A stretch of DNA of 64,000 bases, from NCBI GenBank assembly GCA_963971285.1, contig OZ020265.1:2554001-2618000 (forward strand), given 5' to 3'. Positions 1 to 9,750 of this stretch are shown here, in pieces; position 1 is the first letter of the stretch, and each line of letters begins with the position of its first letter. The notes beneath the pieces were generated by a model. That model saw only the letters and a program-made list of their open reading frames with translations. It did not search any database and was not told where the DNA came from. This DNA is from Astropecten irregularis (taxonomy: Eukaryota > Echinodermata > Asteroidea > Paxillosida > Astropectinidae). The position numbers were made by a program, and so were the translations under genes.

Positions 1-126
1 AATTGATTGATTGTTATGGTCTTTGTGAGATCTAAATCTTGTAAAATGAAAAATCATCATGAAATAGTGTGAAGGCAGCAATCTAAAATAGATGGATGGG
101 TACACTTCAACCGGTTTGCAATTAAA

Positions 127-326
127 NNNNNNNNNNNNNNNNNNNNNNNNNNNNNNNNNNNNNNNNNNNNNNNNNNNNNNNNNNNNNNNNNNNNNNNNNN
201 NNNNNNNNNNNNNNNNNNNNNNNNNNNNNNNNNNNNNNNNNNNNNNNNNNNNNNNNNNNNNNNNNNNNNNNNNNNNNNNNNNNNNNNNNNNNNNNNNNNN
301 NNNNNNNNNNNNNNNNNNNNNNNNNN
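127..326. other. Assembly gap (200 N)
   Basis: Exactly 200 N, probably a placeholder of arbitrary length. It lies just before a tRNA-like repeat whose flank (agtcagtttcccttgtgg, from 327) recurs at about 650, so the gap may hide another repeat copy. Confidence 0.99.
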
Positions 327-682
327 AGTCAGTTTCCCTTGTGGTTATTTCACGAATATATTAATTAAAAAGCCGTATCCTCTTTGAGTGATCCCCATGT
401 ACCATTCCCAGGTTGCAGCATTGTTGCGTGTATCATTCAAACGATCCCTGGGGTGTGGCGGTGTGTGCGTGGTTTCATGGCTTCTGACTGCCAAACGAAC
501 AAGGATAGTTGACTATTGGGGTCACCACCAACATAGGGCTGGATGGCTCAGTTGGTAGAGCGCCTGTACGGTATTCGGGAGGTCGCCGGTTCGAATCCCG
601 CTCCACTCAAATTGTCTTTGTTCACTTTTCAATGACTTAAAAAATACTCAGTCAGTTTCCCTTGTGGTTATTTCACGAATAC
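327..682 (+). repeat. tRNA-derived repeat with long upstream arm
   Basis: A tRNA-like core at about 536-608 has an A-box-like TGGCTCAGTTGG and a perfect B box GGTTCGAATCC. The anticodon-loop position reads GGT (Thr-like). The acceptor arms do not pair, so it is not a working tRNA gene. About 170 bp upstream and the tail after it (ttgttcacttttcaatgact) recur at 35555-35820. A ~32-bp flank beginning agtcagtttcccttgtgg occurs on both sides (327-358 and about 650-682), which is either a long direct repeat or a target duplication. Confidence 0.7.
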
Positions 683-1165
683 TCTTATATTTACTTATCT
701 ATTCAGATTTACAGTTTCATCTTAAATTCAGATTTTGATTATTAAATATCAATTTGATTTAAGTTTGAATGGAATCGTAAAGCGCCCTGAGAATCGATAT
801 TTGGCAACATTTGAGCTATACACAAAGTATATATTAAGATTTGTCATTGGAAATTGAACAAAGAAAAATGACGGGAGCGGGATTCGAACCAGCGACCTCC
901 GGAATACCGTACGGGCTCTCTACAAATTGAGCTATCCAGCTATTTATTGGTGGTGTCCCTAATCGCCAATTATCTTTGTTCATTTGGCAGCAAATACATC
1001 CCTGGATCCACTTACTACGGAACTCTAGAGGTGCCATCCGATTTGTTGAAATCCTAAGATAAATTATTGCGGAAAGACGACATGCACATTATGGCGACAT
1101 CCTGAGATAATTTAATCTCAGGATTTCAGCAGGTCGGTTGGCTCCTTTAGAGCTCCGTAAAATAA
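683..1165 (-). repeat. ~480-bp dispersed unit, copy 1, with tRNA-like core
   Basis: This unit closely matches 2013-2494 and 48016-48452. It contains a minus-strand tRNA-like core at about 869-941 with the B-box complement ggattcgaacc and an anticodon-loop position reading GGT. Both sides are conserved between copies, including a gttcaatttccaatgacaa-type tail and a region with catccctggatccact upstream of the core. Confidence 0.75.
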
Positions 1166-1393
1166 TTAAATATTTTTTATGATATAGGTGTAAATGCATA
1201 TCCAAGATTTATTGAATAATGGTGTCAAATGTGGTAAATGCAAAGCCGATATTAACTTTGTTGTCAACACTTGATATATAATCATTGGTAGTTTAAGAGG
1301 TAAATGATAGGTCATTAATAATAACATATTACCATTGGTTATAGTTATTAATGCTATATGAAATATTTGAATGGTTATGACAATTATTGCTTC

Positions 1394-1759
1394 TTAAAGG
1401 CAATATCATACTTGTGTTTTTTTTTCAAAGAAATACAAATTCGTGGGCAAACATATGAAGGAGGATAGAGTAATAGTGATCTGTGAACATTTCAGTCCAA
1501 TACGGTGCAGACCTTTTGAGAAAAACAGTGAAAAGCGGCTACAATATTTCTTAAGTCTTTTCTCTTGTATTTTTGATCTTTAATCAAACATAATTTTGGT
1601 CATTGGTTTTACTCTTTTCTGGATAAATACAGCATTTGAGGCAGACAGATTTTAACGGAATGTTTCTATCATCACCATATCTTTATACCCTGTTAGTTAT
1701 AGGTAAATTTGTGAAGATTTGTGTTTTTGCATGCTACCAAAGTATGATACTACCTTTAA
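1394..1759. mobile_element. TTAA-flanked MITE, family copy 1
   Basis: A non-coding element of about 366 bp has TTAA at both ends and terminal inverted repeats of the form AGGYARTATCATACTT. Related full copies lie at 34789-35097, 47404-47766 and 53388-53745, with fragments at 25193 and 39790. The TTAA flanks suggest piggyBac-type mobilisation. That is inference, because the terminal bases are not typical of the family and no transposase is present. Confidence 0.65.
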
Positions 1760-2012
1760 AATGAAACAATATTAAAATTAGATATCTGTTAAAAAAATAT
1801 ATTTTATTGTCGTCGTTTGTGTAACCGGCGTTACAATATTCGTATGTGTATAATAATATGATCATATTGGTAATATGGTGTTTTTGGGTTCAGATATAGT
1901 GCTATATTCTTTTGGTTGAATATTTAGCCATTTGTCTTATCATATTTACGTGTCATGTGCTGTCATGGTTGGAATTCTTGTATGATTGTGTTGTTTAAAT
2001 AACGTTCTTAAT

Positions 2013-2494
2013 ACTCTTATATTTACTTATCTATTCAGATTGACAGTTTCATCTTAAATTCAGATTTTGATTATTAAATATCAATTTGATTTAAGTTTGA
2101 ATGGAATCGTAAAGCGCCCTGAGCATCGTTTTTTGGCAACATTTGAGCTATACACGAACTATTTATTATGATTTGTCATTGGAAATTGAACAAAGAAAAT
2201 TGACGGGAGTGGGATTCGAACCAGCGCCCTCCGGAATACCGTACGGGCTCTCTACAAATTGAGCTATCCAGCCATTTATTTGTGGTGTCCCTAATCATCA
2301 ATTATCTTTGTTCATTTGGCAGCAAAAACATCCCTGGATCCACTCACTACGGAAGTCTAGAGGTGCCATCCGATTTGTTGAAATCCTAAGATAAATTATT
2401 TCGGAAAGACGACATGTGCATTATGGCGACATCCTGAGATAATTTAATCTCAGGATTTTAGCAGGTCGGTTGGCTCCTCTAGAGCTCCGTAACA
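2013..2494 (-). repeat. ~480-bp dispersed unit, copy 2, with tRNA-like core
   Basis: This is a second direct copy of 683-1165, starting actcttatatttacttat. The tRNA-like core on the minus strand is at about 2201-2273, with one altered base in its central region. It belongs to duplication copy A and its counterpart is 48016-48452. Confidence 0.75.
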
Positions 2495-2760
2495 TAATTA
2501 AATTACAGAAAATGTTTTCTGTACAGTGGAGGAAAATGGAACAAACAAAATGGACTAAGTCTTTAACTGTATGTTTTTCGCATAACTACACATTCATTTA
2601 TTAAATATTGCTTCTATATTTCAGTTTAGTGTTTTGTTTCCTTTTTATTCGCTTATTTATTATAATAAGAACCATACTAATACACCCATGTAACAAAGCA
2701 CTATATATAAAACGTGTCTTTTTACAAAATGGCAAATTTCTCATTAGTTTCGACCCAGTC

Positions 2761-4868
2761 TGTCATGATTAATTGTAATTCAGTGTATTTTATTTTAGCT
2801 GTATTTCTTTTCCTTAGTGAGGTAGCAACTGTACCTTTAAGTTTGGTGTACTTAACCCAGTTCTTCCAGTAGTGAGCACTTATAGGTGTTTAACAATGGA
2901 CCAGTAGTCCATTCATCTATCTACGTGGTGCATGTGGAATCTTTAAGTAGGGCCATAGCTAGTCAAATTAGAAGTATTGTTGTGTACAGGTGTTAGCCAG
3001 TACAGTGTAGAAGACTGGTATGTTAATTGTTCCTTAGCCAGGGTATACTTAAGCTTGGGCGTGCCCCAGGCCAGAGTGCTCTCCAGACACCAGAGGTGTA
3101 TTAAAAACACGTATGCTCTTCTGCCAGTTGCCATTGAGACTGCGTTTAGAAGCCATTTTCAGGCCTTGAGTGCCTTAGCTGTGTGCTAGCTGTGTGCTTG
3201 CTGTGTGCAAATGTTGCTGTGTGCAATTTGCTGTGTGCAAATTATTAGGTGATTTCTGTGTGTTAATCACCTCGCTGTGTGCGAACCAGCTTCGTGTTGC
3301 TGTGTGCAACGCAGTTGAATTCTGTGTGAATTCGAGCCATTTGGGGCTCCCCTCAGTGGAGAAGTTTGAAACCAGGCAACGGGCGGAGACGCAAGGTCAA
3401 CCGAGACGAACCTAGCTGTAAGTTGAGATTTGGATTGTGAATTTTGATTTATTAGAATGTACGTGATTTAAGACACGTCCATTATGACTTTGATATTGAA
3501 TTCATGTTTGCTCAAACTGTAAAATTATTTGATGTAGAGCGACTCAAAGATGACTAAACTATGATTCACTGTTTGCATGAAATTGGACATTGTTGCACGA
3601 GATATGGGGTTTGCTATGATTGTTGATTTGTAAGATGACCTGATGTTTCATTATAACTTATAGATTGTCTATTCGAGAAACGTCCTCATGCAACATGTAA
3701 TGATTGATTGATTGATTGAGAAACAATGTGTTTATTGAATGTAGTGTAATAACTGATAATTGACAAGATGTGCTAGAACTATTTAATAGGCTAAGCCTGC
3801 TGTTAGGATTGTGATTTTATTTGTTGGGGATATCTTATTTTGGTGTTAGTGTAGTTTACGCCACCCATATTATTTTCAGTATTTATTTATCTTCTTCTGT
3901 TCCAAAATGAGATTCGTTACTTAAAGCAAATTTATTCATGGGTCCTGAAAACCCTAAAATGAACTTACTTCGGCAATATTTCAGTGAAAACAAAACAGTT
4001 TCTTACCCAAATAAATACTGAAAATAATATGGGTGGCGTAAACTACACTAATGCCCTTATTTTAATGTTTAGATGGCCAACCATTTGGGGCAGAGAACTG
4101 TGTGGGTGCTGCCTTAGAGGACCAACCACTTTCGGTCGGCTCCATCCAGAGGACAGAGGCAGTCCAGGGGATACGATACACTTCGACGGGCTTACCCGAC
4201 AGGCTATCCCAGAGATTCGAGAACATTTGTTCCAAGAACATTCCGAGGTTTGAAGCCCTAGCGGCTAAACCCAAACTGATTCATTACTTTACTTGAACTT
4301 GATTCAAGCGGCACTGAGTGTGCGAATCTTAATATTGCTTGTTTATGTATTATGAATGTGTATATAATAGTGACTTAGCATTGACTTGAAATTCTGCGTA
4401 TTTTCACATCAGCAACCTGAAGGTTTCAGGTTTCCTTTATTGTATTTTGGGGCGACCCAGTTGAATGTCGCACCCCGGTTTCAAGAGAGACCAATTCACA
4501 TTTTGGTGAAATTCAAACTAAGTGCTTGAAAGTATCAATTTGGATACATAGTAATTTTCAGGATACATCTGACCAAATTACTGAGTTGTGAACGATTTGA
4601 TTAATTGCTTAAATACCGTGGGGTTTTAAAGGAATCACTATACTTGACCGAGTCAAATACTGTGTTCATGTAATTTGATATGATGGAATTAAGTTTTAAA
4701 TAATTTGTGTTTTGATATGGCCTGACTGAGGTCCAAGCTGTGACTTTGAGTGAATGATAAAGTTGTAAATAATAATACCTTGAAACAGAAACTGTTTGTG
4801 ACGTGTTTTATTATAAGGTGATGTCCTATGTCCGGCTTTGAGAGGCAAAACTGCCAAGAGCCGTGACA
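2761..4868 (+). repeat. 5' LTR with nested MITE
   Basis: This LTR is 2,108 bp, or 1,886 bp without the nested element and its extra target copy. It has TG...CA ends. It is longer than the 3' LTR by that insertion plus two small indels of 12 and 6 bases (near 3009-3020 and 3100). Seven copies of GCTGTGTGC lie at about 3178-3312. Several small open frames here have no recognisable product. Confidence 0.93.
3842..4055. mobile_element. 214-bp MITE inside the 5' LTR, 8-bp target duplication
   Basis: This insertion is absent from the otherwise matching 3' LTR at about 10813. It is flanked by cttatttt at 3834-3841 and 4056-4063. The terminal inverted repeats are about 47 bp and start GGYRTTAGTGTAGTTTACGC. 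It encodes nothing. An 8-bp duplication fits a hAT-type transposase acting in trans. That assignment is inference. Confidence 0.92.
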
Positions 4869-4871
4869 TTT

Positions 4872-4889
4872 TGGGGGCTTGTCCGGGAG
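4872..4889 (+). promoter_or_regulatory. Primer binding site, tRNA-Pro type
   Basis: TGGGGGCTTGTCCGGGAG starts three bases after the LTR end. It nearly matches the tRNA-Pro primer site familiar from retroviruses (known pattern TGGGGGCTCGTCCGGGAT). It is the expected start of minus-strand DNA synthesis. Confidence 0.85.
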
Positions 4890-5160
4890 ATATAAAAAAA
4901 AAAAAGGACATCACTATTAGCAATTGACAAAAGAAGTTGCTAATACAAAACCACATTTTGAAGTACATTGTCTAATAAGATACCGTTTATAATGATCATG
5001 GATTCTGTTTCCCTGTATTTGCTTGTGTATATTGAAATTGTGTATTTGATAATAACTTAACCTATTGCCGTGAGTTGCGGTTATGATCTTTTGTATCCTC
5101 CCCAGGTCTGGTTTCAAACTTTTCCACCACCTGCTTTGCTGCGTCGCAATCGTCGCGATC

Positions 5161-5394
5161 ATGAGCGCCATGCTGAGCATTAAGGAACTGACGGACTTAG
5201 GCAAGAAGTCCTTTGAGCTGGAATTTGTGCAGTCTGAAAGGGACAGACAGGAAAAACGAGAGTCTGACCTGTGGCACCGTGAAGCTAAGGATAGAAAGGA
5301 AAAGGAACATGCAGCTAGTGAGAGCAGGGAACACCAGATTCAGATTCAGAGACAGGAAAGGGATCTCTTAGATATGAGGCTAAAGGTAGCATAA
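5161..5394 (+). pseudogene. Gag amino-terminal segment, ended by an in-frame stop
   Basis: An open frame starts at ATG 5161 (an in-frame ATG also exists at 5083) and ends at TAA 5392-5394. The segment is highly charged (rich in E, K, R and Q) and likely helical or coiled-coil. The same frame stays open from 5395 into the large Gag-Pol frame with no further stop, and the residues just after the stop look like ordinary Gag. A single nonsense change in a formerly continuous Gag-Pol frame is therefore the simplest reading. Programmed readthrough is less likely because the stop falls inside Gag rather than at the Gag/Pol boundary. Confidence 0.75.
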
Positions 5395-5604
5395 CACAAA
5401 GTAAGTGTAGGTAGTGTAGATGTAGGTCATGCTGATAACCATAAGTTTAGGGCTCGTGCACCCAAGTTAACCTCTTTTGATGACACCAAGGATGATGTTG
5501 ATGCTTATCTGCAACGATTCGAGAGGTATGCTCTTAGCCAGGATTGGCCGAAACCTGATTGGGCCATTAACCTTAGCGCACTTTTAAAGGGTAAGGCTCT
5601 AGAT

Positions 5605-8600
5605 GTGTACTCGAGGCTAGACATAGATGAAGCTAACGACTACCAGGAACTTAAGTCAGCACTATTGAAGAGGTATAGGTTGACAGAAGATGGTTTCAGG
5701 CGTAGGTTCCGTTCAGCTAGACCCGAACCAGGTGAGACTCCATCCCAGTTTGCAGTTAGACTAAGTAATCTTGTTACTCGCTGGATAGATTTAGCTTCCA
5801 TTGATAAATCTTACAAAGGTCTTGTTGATTTACTACTTCGTGAACAATACATTAATGGTTGTAATAGGGAACTTAGCATTTTCCTTAAGGAGAGGAAGCC
5901 AAACAGCATCAATGAGATGGCACGGCTAGCAGAGCAGTACTCTGAAGCCCATGCAGGTCTCTTTGGAGCTCAGAGGCTACAGAACTCTAGGCCACCGCAG
6001 CACCAACAATCTGCTTCAGGTAATATAAGTCAGGCTGATAGTGCAGGTAGTAAGAGTAGCCATAGACCCACTCAGAGTGAAACTAGGTCGAATAGTTCTT
6101 CGTATCCGCCTAGGAAGTGCTATGCTTGTGGTAAACTAGGGCACATTGCTAAGAACTGTAGGAGTAGTTATACGAATGTGGCGGCTATGGTGGATGATGA
6201 TCCTTCCGAAAAGCCATCGGATCTGACACCGGCAGGGAATGCAAGTCACACTAGCTCTCAAGTATCGGGTCAAGAGGCTCAGTGTTGTAATTGTAGGAGA
6301 CAGTGTAATCAGGTACCCCAACCAGCAGAGACCGTAGCATGTATGGTTACACCACCTCAGGGGTTAGGTACGTGTTGTGTGAAAAGGGATCATATCAGGC
6401 TAGATTGTGGTCATGAGTATCCGCTCATGAGTGCAGCATGTAGGGAACCCATCACAAAGGGAATGCCTGTAGTGATAGGATTAATAGGGGATAAGGCAGT
6501 TACAGTTTTAAGGGATAGTGGCTGTAGTGGAGTTGTAGTTAGGCAGGACCTTGTACCACCTAAATGTTTTACTGGTCAGGTTAGAATTTGTGTTTTAATT
6601 GATGGGACAATTAAGAAAGCACCAGTAGCGAATGTATTTGTCAACACCCCATTCTATGTTGGTCAGACAGAAGCTCTATGTATGGAAACCACCTTGTATG
6701 ATGTCATAATAGGGAACATCAACGGAGCCAGAGCACCTGGAGATCCAGATCCCAAGTGGCAGTCCCCACTAACGCATCAAGCACCACAGCAGGACACCCA
6801 CCAAGGTCAAGCAGTCCAGACACGATCTCAAGTTCGAGCCATGGAGAAACCACTCAAGAAGCTCAAGGTGCCAGAGGCTATACCAGACATAGGACCAGAA
6901 GAACTCATGGAAGCGCAGCGAAACGACCCCAGTTTACATCGTCTTCGTCAAATAGCGTCAGATGGACAGACCGCATTTACAGCTGGAGGATCAAGGTTCA
7001 TTGAGTTCAAAGGCTTAATGTATCGTGAGTTTCGTTCTCCTCAGATTGAACATGGCAATGTCTTTCGACAACTTGTTGTACCCAAGGAACACCGGAAGCA
7101 TGTGATGAAGATCGCACACGAGTCAAGCCTAGGAGGGCATCAAGGCATCAAGAGGACAATGGACAAGATCACCACCAACTTCTATTGGCCAGGAATCAAC
7201 GCAGATGTGAAGAGATTCTGCAAGTCATGTGACACTTGTCAACGGACAGTACACAAGGGACGAGTACGAAAAGCCCCGCTGGGAAGCATGCCATTGATCG
7301 AGATACCATTTGAACGGGTTGCTATAGACATCGTTGGACCCATTAAGCCAGCAACAGAGAGAGGGCATCGTTTTATACTCACCTGTGTCGACTATGCTAC
7401 GAGATATCCAGAGGCAGTTCCATTAGTCAGCATTGAGACAACGCGAGTTGCAGAGGCCATGGTAAATATATTCAGCAGAGTAGGAATTCCCCGCGAGATC
7501 CTCACTGACCAGGGTTCGCAGTTTACTTCAGGATTGATGAAAGAAGTCAGTCGCCTTCTATCCATTCGGCAACTAACAACCACACCATATCACCCCGCAT
7601 GTAATGGGTTGGTAGAAAGATACAATGGGACACTCAAACAGATGTTGAAGCGAATGTGTTCGGAGAAACCAAGGGATTGGGACCGTTACATTAATCCATT
7701 GCTATTCGCTTACAGAGAGGTTCCTCAAGCCAGTCTAGGGTTCTCACCATTTGAACTGTTGTACGGCAGAGCTGTTCGCGGACCCATGACGATCCTTAGA
7801 GAACTATGGTCAGGTGAAGTGGAAACGCCAGAGGTCAGAACGACGTACCAGTACGTTCTAGACTTGAGAGACAGACTTGAAGCAACATGCAAGATGTCTC
7901 AAGAATCACTGAGAAACTCATCCGAGAGAACACGGAAGTACTACAATCGAAGGAGCAGTCATAGAAACATCAAAGCTGGAGACAAGGTACTACTTCTCCT
8001 TCCCACAGATCACAACAAACTCCTTATGCAATGGAAGGGACCGTTCAATGTTCTAGAAAAGCGAGGGACAGTTGACTACCACATACAGATGGGAGGAGGA
8101 ACCAAAACTTTCCACATCAACATGCTGAAGAAATACATCGAAAGGGACGCTCAGAAGCATTCTCCTTCAGACAGTGATCCAGTCAAAGGCTGTGGATTGA
8201 TTGAATGTGTTGCTACTGCAGTCATCCAAGATGAGGACACGGATGGAGATGAGCCATCTCAAATGACTGAAGAAATTGAACTTCCAGTGGTACTCAGCAA
8301 GGAATCCATCAAAGATGTGCAGATCAACGATGATGTATCCAGAGAACAACAGCAACAGTTAAGGCGAGTTTTACAAAACTACACAGACATACTGACAGAT
8401 GTACCAGGAATGACGAATTTGGGTGAACATGAAATCAACTTGATATCCGAACAACCCCTCCGGATGAAGCCATATCCACTCCCGCATGCTCTACGAGAAA
8501 CTGTTAAGACTGAACTTCAAAGCATGCTGAACATGAACATCATAGAGAGATCAGATTCACCTTATTCTAGTCCTGTTGTGTTAGTATCAAAGAAAGACGG

Positions 8601-9711
8601 CAGTACCCGATTCTGCATAGACTTTCGACGGTTAAACAAGCTTACCATTTTCAATGCTGAACCGATGCCGAACGCAGAAGAAATCTTCGTCAAACTGGCC
8701 AAAGACAACTTCTTCACGAAAATTGACCTCAGCAAGGGGTATTGGCAGATCCCAGTTAAGCAGACAGATAGACCCAAGACAGCCTTCGCAACGCCCGACG
8801 GGCTGTACCAGTTTCGAATGATGCCGTTTGGTCTCATCAATGCTCCTGCAACATTCAGTCGACTTATGCGGGTTTTATTACGCGACATCGACCACGTCGA
8901 CAACTACATCGACGACATCTTAATCCACACACCAAGCTTTGAAGAGCACGTAGAGACACTCAACAAAGTCTTCAGACGCTTGAGAAAAGCCAAACTGACA
9001 GCACGACCAAGCAAGTGCATGATCTGTTACGAGAAATTGGAATTCCTTGGACACATTGTTGGTAAAGGGGAGTTGGCTCCACATCAGGATAAGTTAGAGA
9101 AGATCCAGAACGCCAAACAACCTCAAACCAAGAAAGAACTGAGAGCGTTCTTAGGGCTAGCAGGGTACTACAGGAAATTCATCCCAGATTTTGCTGCTAT
9201 TGCTTGTCCTTTGACTGACAAGACAAAGAGCAAGGAACCAAACAAGATACAGTGGAGTGACGTCCAAGAACTGGCATTTCGAACACTCAAAGACAAACTC
9301 ACGAGTTCACCGATCCTGCATCTACCAGATATAGAGAAGCCATTCACCCTCAGAACTGATGCGTCTAGCACTGGTTTAGGTGCTGTTCTCCTTCAAGAGC
9401 ACGACGACGAAGCTCACCCTGTCGCCTATGCAAGTAAGAAGCTACTGCCGAGAGAGGTCAACTACTCGGTCATGGAACGAGAATGTCTCGCAGTCGTGTG
9501 GGCCATTAAGAAGTTTCAGCGATACCTCTATGGTAGAGAATTCACGCTGCAGACTGACCACGAACCGCTAGCTTACATGCAGAAGGCAAAAGTTGTAAAT
9601 AGTAGGATTATGAGATGGGCGTTGTCCTTGCAACCCTACAGCATCAGGATTGAAGCTATCAAGGGTTCAGAAAACGTCGGGGCAGACTATCTCAGCAGGA
9701 GTTGTACATAG
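5605..9711 (+). CDS. Gag-Pol polyprotein of Gmr1-like LTR retrotransposon
   Basis: This frame of 1,368 aa is open from 5395; the ATG at 5605 is only the first internal methionine. It encodes the capsid-like Gag and all enzymes of the element. Order seen: Gag helical region (residues 1-120); CCHC knuckle C172-C175-H180-C185; protease with DSG at 304-306; integrase zinc region H505/H512 with C539-C545; integrase catalytic D575, D635, E671 (35 residues between the last two); a GPY/F-like segment near 805-835; reverse transcriptase with D1041 and YIDD at 1101-1104; RNase H with D1252, E1293, D1318. All key catalytic residues are present. There is no chromodomain and no env frame follows. The frame ends 39 bases before the 3' LTR. 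The amino end of Gag is separated by the stop at 5392. Confidence 0.95.
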   Translation: MYSRLDIDEANDYQELKSALLKRYRLTEDGFRRRFRSARPEPGETPSQFAVRLSNLVTRWIDLASIDKSYKGLVDLLLREQYINGCNRELSIFLKERKPNSINEMARLAEQYSEAHAGLFGAQRLQNSRPPQHQQSASGNISQADSAGSKSSHRPTQSETRSNSSSYPPRKCYACGKLGHIAKNCRSSYTNVAAMVDDDPSEKPSDLTPAGNASHTSSQVSGQEAQCCNCRRQCNQVPQPAETVACMVTPPQGLGTCCVKRDHIRLDCGHEYPLMSAACREPITKGMPVVIGLIGDKAVTVLRDSGCSGVVVRQDLVPPKCFTGQVRICVLIDGTIKKAPVANVFVNTPFYVGQTEALCMETTLYDVIIGNINGARAPGDPDPKWQSPLTHQAPQQDTHQGQAVQTRSQVRAMEKPLKKLKVPEAIPDIGPEELMEAQRNDPSLHRLRQIASDGQTAFTAGGSRFIEFKGLMYREFRSPQIEHGNVFRQLVVPKEHRKHVMKIAHESSLGGHQGIKRTMDKITTNFYWPGINADVKRFCKSCDTCQRTVHKGRVRKAPLGSMPLIEIPFERVAIDIVGPIKPATERGHRFILTCVDYATRYPEAVPLVSIETTRVAEAMVNIFSRVGIPREILTDQGSQFTSGLMKEVSRLLSIRQLTTTPYHPACNGLVERYNGTLKQMLKRMCSEKPRDWDRYINPLLFAYREVPQASLGFSPFELLYGRAVRGPMTILRELWSGEVETPEVRTTYQYVLDLRDRLEATCKMSQESLRNSSERTRKYYNRRSSHRNIKAGDKVLLLLPTDHNKLLMQWKGPFNVLEKRGTVDYHIQMGGGTKTFHINMLKKYIERDAQKHSPSDSDPVKGCGLIECVATAVIQDEDTDGDEPSQMTEEIELPVVLSKESIKDVQINDDVSREQQQQLRRVLQNYTDILTDVPGMTNLGEHEINLISEQPLRMKPYPLPHALRETVKTELQSMLNMNIIERSDSPYSSPVVLVSKKDGSTRFCIDFRRLNKLTIFNAEPMPNAEEIFVKLAKDNFFTKIDLSKGYWQIPVKQTDRPKTAFATPDGLYQFRMMPFGLINAPATFSRLMRVLLRDIDHVDNYIDDILIHTPSFEEHVETLNKVFRRLRKAKLTARPSKCMICYEKLEFLGHIVGKGELAPHQDKLEKIQNAKQPQTKKELRAFLGLAGYYRKFIPDFAAIACPLTDKTKSKEPNKIQWSDVQELAFRTLKDKLTSSPILHLPDIEKPFTLRTDASSTGLGAVLLQEHDDEAHPVAYASKKLLPREVNYSVMERECLAVVWAIKKFQRYLYGREFTLQTDHEPLAYMQKAKVVNSRIMRWALSLQPYSIRIEAIKGSENVGADYLSRSCT

Positions 9712-9735
9712 AACGAAATGTGGTACATTTCGCTT

Positions 9736-9750
9736 AAGGAGGGGGTGAAA
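9736..9750 (+). promoter_or_regulatory. Polypurine tract
   Basis: AAGGAGGGGGTGAAA directly abuts the 3' LTR and is the expected plus-strand primer. It lies 24 bases after the Gag-Pol stop. Confidence 0.88.

Larger units (their letters stand above)
1171..2760. repeat. Segmental duplication copy A, left part
   Basis: This segment matches 47147-48720 with small differences. It continues on the far side of the LTR retrotransposon at 11619-13213. The matching sequence at 47147-50282 is uninterrupted. It contains a TTAA-flanked MITE (1394-1759) and a ~480-bp dispersed unit (2013-2494). No coding potential was recognised. Confidence 0.85.

Noticed and set aside
536-608. Functional tRNA-Thr(GGU) genes at the tRNA-like cores
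   Set aside because: The acceptor stem does not pair, position 33 is C rather than U, and the sequence is part of a longer dispersed repeat. These are tRNA-derived repeats.
3984-4253. Open frames within the LTRs (also 10812-11046)
   Set aside because: They cross the LTR/MITE boundary or occur identically in both LTRs in several frames. These are incidental frames in repeat DNA.
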